From an uncultured Flavobacterium sp. (GTDB taxonomy: Bacteria; Bacteroidota; Bacteroidia; Flavobacteriales; Flavobacteriaceae), in the NCBI GenBank assembly GCA_947632215.1, contig CANROJ010000021.1:1-32170 (forward strand): a stretch of 32,170 bases of DNA, in the 5' to 3' direction. How positions within the stretch are numbered: position 1 is the first letter of the stretch; each line of letters begins with the position of its first letter. The notes under the pieces were generated by a model. That model had not been told where the DNA came from and made no database searches. It worked only from the letters and a program-made list of their open reading frames with translations. The position numbers were made by a program, and so were the translations under genes. Positions 8,738 through 16,491 of the stretch are shown one piece after another.

Positions 8738-8753
8738 TTTAGGCTTGTCTAAA
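8738..8753. promoter_or_regulatory. Candidate DtxR/MntR operator 1
   Basis: TTTAGGCTTGTCTAAA is an imperfect palindrome (TTTAGnC-nn-GnCTAAA), resembling DtxR-family boxes built on TTAGG/CCTAA half sites. It lies just upstream of the predicted -7 element of the regulator gene, which would suit autoregulation. Binding is inferred. Confidence 0.5.
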
Positions 8754-8856
8754 AAACAAACATAGATAAATGAAAAAAGTGATGGTAGATTTTAGTTATT
8801 ATATTATCAGCTTATTACATAGGAGTTTAGATGTAAAATATATTTTGTATTTTTAC

Positions 8857-8870
8857 TTAGGCTAGTTAGT
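8857..8870. promoter_or_regulatory. Candidate DtxR/MntR operator 2
   Basis: TTAGGCTAGTTAGT shares TTAGGCT-n-GT with operator 1, 118 bases away. The left half TTAGGCTAG differs from the classical DtxR half TTAGGTTAG at one base. The right half is degenerate, so this is weaker than site 1. Confidence 0.35.
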
Positions 8871-8972
8871 ACAACTTTGGGTAAAGTTAGATATTCTTGG
8901 TGGGGAAAAGTACTAGTTCTAAAGTAATTTTAAAATTATGGCTATTCAAAACACTAGTTCGCTACTTTTAAG

Positions 8973-8980
8973 TATATTTG
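8973..8980 (+). promoter_or_regulatory. Putative promoter -7 element of the membrane protein gene at 9003
   Basis: TATATTTG matches TAnnTTTG exactly, 22 bases before the start codon. No clear -33 TTG. Confidence 0.5.
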
Positions 8981-9002
8981 CTTTTAAACTAAATATTTTA
9001 AT

Positions 9003-9455
9003 ATGAATTTCAGTCTTATTATTAAACATGCACACTCGGGAGTAGCATACTTGGCTATTATTTTCCTTTTGATTGCAATCGTAAATGCCTTTGCTGGTTT
9101 AGGGGCGAAAAAAGAATTTAAGGATAAAGATAAAAAGTTAGGATTATTCGCTTTAATCTTTTGTCATATTCAATTTCTATTAGGTATTATTTTATACGTA
9201 ATTTATTTTAATTCTGTGATTTCACCTATCTCTGCTGAAGGAGGAATGGGAGCTGTGATGAAAGATTCAGCTATTCGTTTATTTGCAGTAGAACATCCAT
9301 TGATTAATCTTATTGCAATTGTATTAATAACAATTGGTTGGTCTAAGCATAAAAGAACAGAACTGGGTAATACGAAATTTAAAAATTTTGCAATTTTCTA
9401 TACGTTAGGATTAGTACTTATTTTATCAAGAATCCCTTGGTCTCAATGGCTATAA
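9003..9455 (+). CDS. Four-helix integral membrane protein with conserved-type histidines
   Basis: A 150-residue protein with four predicted membrane helices (about 12-31, 46-68, 95-113 and 127-143). Histidines sit at or near helix ends or inside helices: H9 and H11 (KHAHSG), H55 (FCHIQF) and H98 (VEHPL). This layout recalls small four-helix b-type cytochromes, and similar Bacteroidota proteins are usually annotated as hypothetical or cytochrome-b-like. Heme binding is inference from the histidine pattern. The gene is monocistronic, divergent from the DtxR-type regulator, with a terminator 25 bases after its stop. If heme binding is right, metal regulation by the neighbour would make sense. 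Confidence 0.75.
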   Translation: MNFSLIIKHAHSGVAYLAIIFLLIAIVNAFAGLGAKKEFKDKDKKLGLFALIFCHIQFLLGIILYVIYFNSVISPISAEGGMGAVMKDSAIRLFAVEHPLINLIAIVLITIGWSKHKRTELGNTKFKNFAIFYTLGLVLILSRIPWSQWL

Positions 9456-9479
9456 GATTTTTAAAATACCCTATATATT

Positions 9480-9508
9480 AAAAGGAGTTCAATATTTGAA
9501 CTCCTTTC
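9480..9508 (+). terminator. Terminator after the membrane protein gene
   Basis: A 12-bp perfect stem (9481-9492 with 9496-9507) and a 3-base loop, with a T-rich stretch following (TTTCTTATTTTT). The T run is interrupted. Confidence 0.7.
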
Positions 9509-9509
9509 T

Positions 9510-9517
9510 TATTTTTG
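9510..9517 (+). promoter_or_regulatory. Possible -7 element for the rlpA-like pair
   Basis: TATTTTTG fits TAnnTTTG but overlaps the T-rich tail of the preceding terminator, so a chance match is possible. It lies 41 bases before the first rlpA-like start. Confidence 0.3.
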
Positions 9518-9557
9518 GTATATTTATTGCTTTGATAGTAAGGTAATTAATAATAAT

Positions 9558-10049
9558 ATGAAACCTCGATTTATTCTATATATATTAAATATGCTTGTTT
9601 TAAGTAGTTTTATACATGCTCAGGAGCCTGTTAAAACAGCACAAACATCTCTGTCGGTGCAAGAAAACCAGCAAACGCTTGTTATTAATGAAGCTTTGAT
9701 TGCAGAGGAACATGCCCTTATTGATGAAGTGTTCTTAGAGATTGTAGAACATAGTACTAAGGCTTCTTATTATCACGATAAGTTTAATGGAAAATTTACA
9801 GCTAATGGGGAAATTTTCGACAATCAAGGATACACAGCTGCTCATAGAAGCTTACCTTTTGGAACTAAAGTAAAAGTTACAAACTTACATAATGATCAGT
9901 GGGTTGTTGTTAGAGTTAATGATAGAGGTCCTTTTACAAAAGGAAGAGGATTGGATATTTCTAAGAAAGCTTTTCTAGATTTAACGGATTCTACAAAAAA
10001 AGGAGTATTAGAAGTAAAAATTGAAAAGTGGACACAAGATGAGGGTTAA
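9558..10049 (+). CDS. RlpA-like double-psi beta-barrel protein 1 (secreted, complete triad)
   Basis: A 163-residue secreted protein. It has an N-terminal signal peptide (about 1-21, ending near HAQEP), a linker (22-66) and a double-psi beta-barrel RlpA domain (about 67-157). In Pseudomonas RlpA, which cleaves naked glycan strands of septal peptidoglycan, Glu, Asp and His form the active site with spacing 3 and 8. Here E85, D88 and H96 (GEIFD and TAAH) keep that spacing, so lytic transglycosylase activity is plausible. The SPOR domain of full-length RlpA is absent. It overlaps the second rlpA-like gene by 11 bases, so the two are translationally coupled. Confidence 0.88.
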   Translation: MKPRFILYILNMLVLSSFIHAQEPVKTAQTSLSVQENQQTLVINEALIAEEHALIDEVFLEIVEHSTKASYYHDKFNGKFTANGEIFDNQGYTAAHRSLPFGTKVKVTNLHNDQWVVVRVNDRGPFTKGRGLDISKKAFLDLTDSTKKGVLEVKIEKWTQDEG

Positions 10050-10428
10050 TTTTAATTGGATATATTGCTTATTATTACTTCTATTTTTAACTAGCTGTGG
10101 CTCAGGTAGACACATTACTAGTAAAACTTATCAAAAAAATGATGTAACAGCTAGTTATTATCATAAAAAGTTTAATGGTCGAAAGACTGCAAGTGGAGAG
10201 GTTTTTAGAAACTCGAAATTAACGGCTGCTCATAAGAATTTACCTTTTGGTACTCTTGTCAAGGTGACAAACCCTCAAAATAACAAGTCAGTTAAAGTTA
10301 GGATTAACGATCGCGGACCCTTTATAAAAGGCAGGGAAATAGATTTATCTCAAAAGGCTTTTGATAAAATTTCTGATAACAAAAAACAAGGTCTTTTAAA
10401 GGTTAATATAAAAGTTATTTCCAAGTAG
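10039..10428 (+). CDS. RlpA-like lipoprotein 2 (Asp-to-Arg at a catalytic position)
   Basis: A paralogue of the upstream gene. I start it at ATG 10039, not at the in-frame TTG at 10021, because this gives a clean lipoprotein signal: a hydrophobic stretch then LTSC with the lipidated C20. The protein is 129 residues, with the barrel domain at about 36-127. The RlpA core is well kept ([26 protein letters not shown]). Of the catalytic triad E54 and H65 are present but the Asp position is R57. It may be inactive as a lyase or act as a binding protein. Its last 14 bases overlap the convergent CYTH gene. Confidence 0.87.
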   Translation: MRVNFNWIYCLLLLLFLTSCGSGRHITSKTYQKNDVTASYYHKKFNGRKTASGEVFRNSKLTAAHKNLPFGTLVKVTNPQNNKSVKVRINDRGPFIKGREIDLSQKAFDKISDNKKQGLLKVNIKVISK

Positions 10429-10885
10429 AATAGGGATGCTTAGAAATATAGGAATTATAATATTGTTTTTTTCCAGTGACTTGTTCTCCTAACCACTCAG
10501 GACGCTTAAATTCTTCCATTTCACAGGATAACTCTATTTCTGCTATAATAAGACCTTCATTGTCTTGATGGAATACATCTACCTCGTAAGTGTGATTGCC
10601 ACAAATAACTTCATAGCGAGTTTTGTCTATGATGAAATCCTCACAAAGACTCAATAAAGCCTTAGCTTCTTCTAAAGGTATTTGCTTTTCCCATTCGAAT
10701 CTTGTAGTACCACTTTGATTACTTTTACCCTTTATGGTTATGTATCCTATTGCGTTTTTAATTCTAACTCTGACTGTTCTATTGGGGTCAGAATTCAAGT
10801 AGCCTTGTGCTATATGTAGTTTTTGATTAGCTTGTTTTAGGAATGAATTATCTTTCACTAGAAATTTTCTTTCAATCTCAGTCAT
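10415..10885 (-). CDS. CYTH-domain triphosphatase (TTM family)
   Basis: A 156-residue single-domain CYTH protein, the size of the bacterial triphosphate tunnel metalloenzymes. The tunnel residues can be followed: EIERK (3-7, the ExExK signature), RVR (39-41), K52 and K54 in TIKGK, E64 and E66, R90, E101 and D103, and E116/E118. Related small bacterial members hydrolyse inorganic tripolyphosphate, and others act on thiamine triphosphate or are class IV adenylate cyclases, so the exact substrate is open. It is convergent with and overlaps the second rlpA-like gene and is divergent from the PF10136 gene. Confidence 0.9.
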   Translation of the reverse strand: MTEIERKFLVKDNSFLKQANQKLHIAQGYLNSDPNRTVRVRIKNAIGYITIKGKSNQSGTTRFEWEKQIPLEEAKALLSLCEDFIIDKTRYEVICGNHTYEVDVFHQDNEGLIIAEIELSCEMEEFKRPEWLGEQVTGKKQYYNSYISKHPYSTWK

Positions 10886-10971
10886 AGTATTTAGGAATAA
10901 AAGTGTATTTTTATAGCAAAATAAGTGAAAATTTATTTAAATATTAATGAAATAGAAAATGTTTTTTTCTT

Positions 10972-13095
10972 ATGAAATTAAAACACATGTTGCGATCCCC
11001 ACAGGGTATCGAGGAATTGTTTAATAAATATGTTATAGACGGAAAAGTATATACTACAGATGATTTATCCTTTTTAGTTGATTTAGTGCATATTTTTAGA
11101 CCAGTTAATATAAAAAAAGTTCAGCGCGTTTCAATTGATCCGCTTTTGGTCTTTCTTCAAGCACATGATAAGCAAAGGTTAGCTTTAGAGAATTATTTAA
11201 AAGATTTACTTTCAGGCAGGAGATTTAGTAGATTAGCTTCAGATGCTGGTATACTACAAGATTCTGATTTCTTTTATGAGGTTAAAAAACGTATGTGGGC
11301 TAAGGTTTTACCTTACCAACCAGAAAAAAACACTCAAGAATATGTGTTAAATCAAGTTTTTTATAAACAAACCGATGCACAGTGGATAGATTTGATTCCA
11401 ATGGAGCAACTATTATGTTTATATAACATTTTAAACTTTAACGATGTTTTCTCTACTATAAATGAAGATGGAGCATTAAGTGAGTTGTTAACAAGTATAG
11501 GGTTGATTACTCAAAGAATGAGTGGTCGAGCAATGGAGAGTTATATTATTCGTATGGTACCTGAATATTCTCATTTAGAAAGTCCTTTTTTGGCTTTAGA
11601 AAATGAGTTTATGGAAGTTGAACAAGACATTCGAAATAAAAAGTATGCTTATTTAATAAAAGATGATATTAATTATAAACAATTAGTTGTTTTACATAAG
11701 CAATGTATTGAATTTGTAAATCAGGCGTTTAAAAATAGTTCTAAATTTGGAATATCTATAAAGGTAAACCAGAGTTTATTGCGTTTACGCCAACAACTCT
11801 ATCGGGTCGATATTTTACTAAATTTATTAGTGGTAGAGCAAGATGAAGTTGAATTAAAGAAAATTAACAGTATTGAACTAGCTAGGAAACTAATAGAATA
11901 TAATTGTTATAAGTACAATGTTAGTGGGTTGATAAAAGAAAGTACCCAGTTAATTTCCTATGAGATTACTCAACACACAGCTAAGACAGGAGAACATTAT
12001 ATTACCAATTCTCCTAGTGAATATTGGCAGATGTTTAAAGGTTCAATGGGTGCTGGAATTGTAGTAGGTTTTTTGTGTATTTTCAAAGTAATCGCACATA
12101 AAGCAGATGTTAGTGCTTTTGGAGAAGCTGTACTATATAGTTTAAACTATGCTTTCGGATTTTGTATGATCTATTTGTTAGGTTTTACTTTAGCAACAAA
12201 ACAGCCAGCGATGACTGCGGCTACAATTATTAAAGCAATCGAAAATGGACGTAAGCAACATATAGAGAGTGGAGATAAGCACATTGGCTTCGCTAAGCTA
12301 TTTGCTAGATTATTCAGGAGTCAGTTTATTGCTTTTATAGGTAACGTTATTTTAGCATTTCCTATCGCTTTGATTTTAGTGTGGGGAATTGATCAAGCTT
12401 TTGAAATAAATATCGTAAGCGATAATTGGGAGAAGATGTTGATTGACTCTGATCCGATAGAATCTAGAGCTTTATTCCACGCTGGGATTGCTGGAATATT
12501 TTTGTTTTTATCAGGTATTATCTCTGGAAATATTTCCAATAGAAATAAACATAACAAAGTTTATTATCGAATACAAGAACATCCGTGGTTAAAACGTAAT
12601 TTAGGAAAAGCTCGTACTGAAAAATTTGCCAATTGGGTTGATGTCAAATGGCCTGGAGTTATGTCTAATATATGGTTTGGTATTTTTATGGGAACCTGTG
12701 GTGTTTTAGGAACATTTTTAGGATTAGGTATAGATATTCGACATATTACATTTGTAAGTGGTAACATCGCTTTGGGACTATACGGATCTGGATTTGAAGC
12801 ATCAGCCTCTTTAATGATATGGGCCTTTATTGGTTTATGGCTAATAGGTTTTATGAACTTTATGGTTAGCTTTAGTTTATCCTTACTTTTGGCTTTTCGA
12901 TCAAGGAATATTCCTTTATCAGAAACAAAAGAGTTAGCAAAAGCTACATGGCGATATTTTAAAAACTTTCCGATGGAGTTTTTCTTACCTACTGCTAGTA
13001 GTGCGGTAGATAAACCCGCTACTAATAAAGCAACTAAGAACAAAGACAATGACTCAGGAAAGGATTTAACAAATAAAAGTTTAGAAGGACATTAA
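10972..13095 (+). CDS. PF10136-family membrane protein (annotated 'site-specific recombinase')
   Basis: A 707-residue protein of the family named after the gonococcal Gcr 'site-specific recombinase'. The first 350 or so residues are soluble and helix-rich. The rest contains several hydrophobic segments, near residues 360-378, 390-405, 455-477, 505-520, 565-590 and 620-650, including runs such as GIVVGFLCIFKVIAH and GLWLIGFMNFMVSFSLS. The tail is Lys/Asp/Asn-rich (about 680-707). I see no serine- or tyrosine-recombinase motif, and a polytopic membrane protein is an unlikely recombinase. Function unknown. It stands alone, with a terminator 31 bases after the stop. Confidence 0.75.
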   Translation: MKLKHMLRSPQGIEELFNKYVIDGKVYTTDDLSFLVDLVHIFRPVNIKKVQRVSIDPLLVFLQAHDKQRLALENYLKDLLSGRRFSRLASDAGILQDSDFFYEVKKRMWAKVLPYQPEKNTQEYVLNQVFYKQTDAQWIDLIPMEQLLCLYNILNFNDVFSTINEDGALSELLTSIGLITQRMSGRAMESYIIRMVPEYSHLESPFLALENEFMEVEQDIRNKKYAYLIKDDINYKQLVVLHKQCIEFVNQAFKNSSKFGISIKVNQSLLRLRQQLYRVDILLNLLVVEQDEVELKKINSIELARKLIEYNCYKYNVSGLIKESTQLISYEITQHTAKTGEHYITNSPSEYWQMFKGSMGAGIVVGFLCIFKVIAHKADVSAFGEAVLYSLNYAFGFCMIYLLGFTLATKQPAMTAATIIKAIENGRKQHIESGDKHIGFAKLFARLFRSQFIAFIGNVILAFPIALILVWGIDQAFEINIVSDNWEKMLIDSDPIESRALFHAGIAGIFLFLSGIISGNISNRNKHNKVYYRIQEHPWLKRNLGKARTEKFANWVDVKWPGVMSNIWFGIFMGTCGVLGTFLGLGIDIRHITFVSGNIALGLYGSGFEASASLMIWAFIGLWLIGFMNFMVSFSLSLLLAFRSRNIPLSETKELAKATWRYFKNFPMEFFLPTASSAVDKPATNKATKNKDNDSGKDLTNKSLEGH

Positions 13096-13125
13096 TTAGT
13101 AATTAAACACATAGTTAAATAGAGT

Positions 13126-13157
13126 AAAAAAGACATCCATTCTTGGATGTCTTTTTT
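13126..13157 (+). terminator. Terminator of the PF10136 gene
   Basis: A 14-bp perfect stem (13126-13139 with 13144-13157) with loop TTCT, A run before and T run after. Confidence 0.85.
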
Positions 13158-13305
13158 GTATAATATAGCCTTAGGTTAAGATATAATATGCTTGGTGTTT
13201 ATTTTTAATCTTTCAAGTATAAATATATTTTATTGAACACTCAGTAACTCGGTGCTAAACTAGGTTTAGTTTGTTCTTTAAAAACAACCATAAAAAGCTC
13301 CTCCT

Positions 13306-13345
13306 AAAAAAAAACTTCTTAGCTATATAGCTAAGAAGTTTTTAT
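13306..13345 (-). terminator. Terminator of the K+/H+ antiporter gene
   Basis: The stem (13313-13324 with 13329-13340) has loop ATAT. The minus strand gains a run of about nine T (plus-strand A 13306-13314), 15 bases after the antiporter stop. Confidence 0.85.
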
Positions 13346-13355
13346 TAATACGTTT

Positions 13356-15206
13356 TTATCTAGGACTCTGATTTGTCCTTTCATTGTTTAATTGTTGCTT
13401 TAAAAAATTTTCTTGTTTGTCAAACTCTAACTTAGATAAGTTAATATAATCCGATAAATTGTGACTTTCTTTTGATAGCTTACGTAAAGATTCTCGGTCG
13501 CTTTGGGTAAATAACTCACTTTGTGCAATTGCTTGCTCATGAGTGAAACCTAACTTCTCGAGCATAACTGCCCCAACGTGTACGGCTGTAAAAAAGGACT
13601 CTCTATATACTTCATTTAAGCCAAGTTGAAGATAGTGATATGCATTTTTTCTGTCTTTAGCACGTACTATGATCTCAACATCTGGAAAGTTTTTTGTCAG
13701 AATATCAACTAAATGCTGGTTGGCTTCTGCTGGATCCATAGCGGCAATAACATAATCTGCTTTTTCAACACCAATAGATTTGAGTAGATTTATTGAAGTA
13801 GCGTCTCCATAAAATACATTAAATCCAAGTTTGCGTAAGTGTTCAACTCTTTGAGAATCATTGTCTAAGATTAGAGTCGGAATATTATTAGATTGTAATA
13901 ATCTTCCAATAGTAAGTCCAAAATCTCCAAAACCTGCGATAATTATTTTTTTACTTGCCTGAATATCAGATAAGTCATCGTAATTAGGTTTTGTTGCAGG
14001 ATCAGGTTGTAGTCCAAGGTATGGTGATATCCATTTTTCGTTTAGTACTAGTAAGATTGGGGTTACTACCATAGATAAGGCAGTTGTAGCTAAAAGGTAG
14101 TCGTACCACTGTTGATCAATTAAGTTAATAGTTCTTCCTAATGCTAATATAACAAAAGCAAATTCACCTATTTGAGATAATAGTATTGCAAAGAGAAAGG
14201 ACTGATCTTTTGGAAATTTCTTGTATTTGGCTATGGCTAATAATACAAGTGCTTTAATTCCCATAGAACCAAATAATAGAGCAGAAATAATTAAAGGTTC
14301 ATTTACAATTATGCTGAAATTTATAGTGGAACCAACAGCAATAAAAAATATACCTAATAGTAGGGCTTTAAATGGTTCGATATCGCTTTCTAATTGATGC
14401 TTATAGGGGTTGTTGGCAAGTACAACTCCAGTTAAGAATGCTCCTAAGGCAGGACTTAACCCAACTTGCTGCATTAATATAGACACACCTATTACCAAAA
14501 GTAAAGCAGAGGCAGTATATATTTCTCTGACTTGCAATCTACCAACGGATTTAAATAAAGGATTTACAATGTAGTTTCCTACTAAATAAATTACAGAGAT
14601 AGCTCCTAGTATAGCAAGGGTTTTCATAAACACAGGAGCTCCATCTAACCAAGTACTTCCGGAGTGTGTTTCAATAGGAATATTATTGCTCACAGCTAGA
14701 AGTGGGATAATTGCCATTGCTGGAATTACCATGATGTCTTGAAACAGTAGAACCGCAAAACTTGATTTTCCGGCATTGGATTTAGTGAGTCCCTTTTCGG
14801 TTATAGTTTGTAGTATAATAGCAGTAGAACTCATAGTTACTACAAATCCTATAGTAATACTGGTGTTTAAACTTAGATCTATTCCCCAGTAGGCTATTGC
14901 AGCGATTAAAGCTGTAGTACCGATGGCTTGTGCTGTCCCTAACCCAATTATTTCATGTTTTATTTTCCAAAATTCCTTAGGGTCCAATTCTAAACCAACC
15001 AAGAAAAGCATCATGACTACTCCAAATTCTGTTGCATTCATAATATCTGGCCCATGAGTACCTACAAATTTAAATACGTAAGGACCAATAAGCACTCCTG
15101 CAAATAGATAGCCAAGCACGCTTCCCATGGCTAGTTTTTTTGAAATAAGAACACATATAACTGCAGCTAATAAGAATATGAAGGCTTGTAGTAAAAAATC
15201 GTTCAT
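13356..15206 (-). CDS. Monovalent cation:proton antiporter-2 (KefB/KefC-like, CPA2) with RCK domain
   Basis: A 616-residue transporter. Residues 1 to about 390 form a CPA2 antiporter membrane domain with 12-13 helices, including VMMLFLVGLELDPKEFW near 65 and GLSPALGAFLTGVVLA near 250. Residues about 418-535 form a Rossmann-type RCK_N/TrkA-N nucleotide-binding domain with the GFGDFG motif. A short charged tail ends the protein. Members exchange K+ or Na+ for protons and are gated by ligands on the RCK domain. No KefF/KefG partner is adjacent, so glutathione gating is not supported. Flanking genes are convergent or divergent, so it is transcribed alone. Confidence 0.92.
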   Translation of the reverse strand: MNDFLLQAFIFLLAAVICVLISKKLAMGSVLGYLFAGVLIGPYVFKFVGTHGPDIMNATEFGVVMMLFLVGLELDPKEFWKIKHEIIGLGTAQAIGTTALIAAIAYWGIDLSLNTSITIGFVVTMSSTAIILQTITEKGLTKSNAGKSSFAVLLFQDIMVIPAMAIIPLLAVSNNIPIETHSGSTWLDGAPVFMKTLAILGAISVIYLVGNYIVNPLFKSVGRLQVREIYTASALLLVIGVSILMQQVGLSPALGAFLTGVVLANNPYKHQLESDIEPFKALLLGIFFIAVGSTINFSIIVNEPLIISALLFGSMGIKALVLLAIAKYKKFPKDQSFLFAILLSQIGEFAFVILALGRTINLIDQQWYDYLLATTALSMVVTPILLVLNEKWISPYLGLQPDPATKPNYDDLSDIQASKKIIIAGFGDFGLTIGRLLQSNNIPTLILDNDSQRVEHLRKLGFNVFYGDATSINLLKSIGVEKADYVIAAMDPAEANQHLVDILTKNFPDVEIIVRAKDRKNAYHYLQLGLNEVYRESFFTAVHVGAVMLEKLGFTHEQAIAQSELFTQSDRESLRKLSKESHNLSDYINLSKLEFDKQENFLKQQLNNERTNQSPR

Positions 15207-15414
15207 TGTTTGTCTTTGTTTTTTGGATTTACTTTATCTTGCAATTTTACTAAGATAAAAGCTGTTTTTATACTAAAGTAGAAGAAATGTTAATGAGTTA
15301 CAAATTTATAAAAAAGTTCTCCTTATAAGATAGGTTTTTTTTCAAATAAACACATTGTATATTGGATTTACTTCCTTTAATCGCTGTATTTTAATAATAT
15401 TGTTTTTTTTTAAA

Positions 15415-16485
15415 ATGGATCGCAAGATTATTCATATCGATATGGATGCTTTTTTTGCATCAGTTGAACAGTTGGATTTTCCACACTTAAGAGGCAAAGC
15501 TATTGCAGTTGGTGGTCAAGGAACTCGAGGTGTAGTTGCTGCGGCTAGTTATCAGGCAAGATCTTTTGGTGTAAGAAGTGCAATGAGTGGTGTGATGGCA
15601 AAGAAGAATTGCCCAGAGTTAATATTTGTGGCTCCTCGTTTTGATCGTTATAAGGAAATATCAACAAAGATAAGAGAGATCTTTTATCAATATACCGACC
15701 TTGTGGAACCTTTGTCTTTGGATGAGGCTTTCTTAGATGTAACAGTGAATAAGATAAATTGTTCTAGTGCAACTTTAATAGCAAGGCGGATTCGACAACA
15801 AATTTTTGAAGAATTGCAATTACATGCTTCCGCAGGAATTTCAGTGAATAAGTTTTTGGCCAAAATAGCGTCGGATATAAATAAGCCTAATGGACAAAAA
15901 ACTATTGCCCCATGTGAGGTGGATGCTTTCTTGGATGATTTAGAAATTAAAAAATTCTTTGGTATTGGACGCAAGACTGCTCAAAAAATGTATCATTTAG
16001 GTATTTTTAAAGGGATTGATTTAAAGCAAAAATCCAAAGAGTTTCTTGTAGAGCATTTTGGTAAGTCAGGAGTAGACTATTATAATATAGTTCGTGGGGT
16101 ACACAATAGTGCTGTGGTAAGTAATCGCAAAGTGAAATCTGTTGGGGTAGAGCGTACTTTCACTCAGAACCTTTCATCTGAGGTTTTCTTAGTAGAAAAG
16201 CTTCAAGGCATTGCAGAGCTACTTTCTCTGCGTTTAAAGAAGCAAAACGTTAAGGGGAAAACTATTACTTTGAAAATAAAATATGCGGATTTTAGCCAAC
16301 AAACTAGAAGTAAAACTTTACCATATTATATAGAAGACCCTCAAATAATATTATCTCTGGTAAAGGAGCTTTTATATCAAGAAAAATTAAAAGACTCTGT
16401 AAGATTAATTGGAGTAGGGTTATCTAATTTGAATAATAATATAGAAATTAAACCTATTGCAATACAATTGCAATTTGATTTTTAA
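15415..16485 (+). CDS. dinB: DNA polymerase IV (Y-family translesion polymerase)
   Basis: A 356-residue error-prone polymerase that bypasses template lesions. The palm motifs are intact: IDMDAFFASVEQ (8-19, metal ligand D9) and SLDEAF (101-106, with D103 and E104). The helix-hairpin-helix of the thumb follows near residue 180 (FFGIGRKTAQKM), and the little-finger domain occupies about 230-340. The extreme C-terminus QLQFDF (351-356) looks like a beta-clamp binding motif. I start at ATG 15415, because the 20 residues added by the upstream frame are hydrophobic and unlike the family. The LD-carboxypeptidase follows after 6 bases. Confidence 0.96.
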   Translation: MDRKIIHIDMDAFFASVEQLDFPHLRGKAIAVGGQGTRGVVAAASYQARSFGVRSAMSGVMAKKNCPELIFVAPRFDRYKEISTKIREIFYQYTDLVEPLSLDEAFLDVTVNKINCSSATLIARRIRQQIFEELQLHASAGISVNKFLAKIASDINKPNGQKTIAPCEVDAFLDDLEIKKFFGIGRKTAQKMYHLGIFKGIDLKQKSKEFLVEHFGKSGVDYYNIVRGVHNSAVVSNRKVKSVGVERTFTQNLSSEVFLVEKLQGIAELLSLRLKKQNVKGKTITLKIKYADFSQQTRSKTLPYYIEDPQIILSLVKELLYQEKLKDSVRLIGVGLSNLNNNIEIKPIAIQLQFDF

Positions 16486-16491
16486 ACAAAT

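Larger units (their letters stand above)
8684..9002. other. 319-bp divergent intergenic region with candidate operators
   Basis: This AT-rich gap separates the DtxR-type gene (-) from the four-helix membrane protein gene (+). It holds a minus-strand -7 element (8705-8712), a plus-strand -7 element (8973-8980) and two DtxR-box-like sequences (8738-8753 and 8857-8870). Short ATG frames exist (for example 8938-9004), but none has coding character, so I call no gene here. Confidence 0.6.

Noticed and set aside
8938..9004. Short ATG frame (22 codons) overlapping the start of the 9003 gene, as in a leader peptide
   Set aside because: No ribosome-binding signal, no regulatory codon run and no hairpin beside it. 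The predicted -7 element lies inside it, so the transcript would start downstream of its ATG.
10021..10038. TTG start for the second rlpA-like gene
   Set aside because: Starting at ATG 10039 places the signal peptide and lipobox at the very N-terminus, as expected. The TTG would add charged residues before it.
12564..13049. 161-codon minus-strand frame inside the PF10136 gene
   Set aside because: It is a shadow of the longer plus-strand gene with clear membrane segments, and has no recognisable family of its own.
15355..15414. Upstream in-frame start of DNA polymerase IV
   Set aside because: The 20 extra residues are hydrophobic and absent from the family. The ATG at 15415 gives the normal N-terminus.
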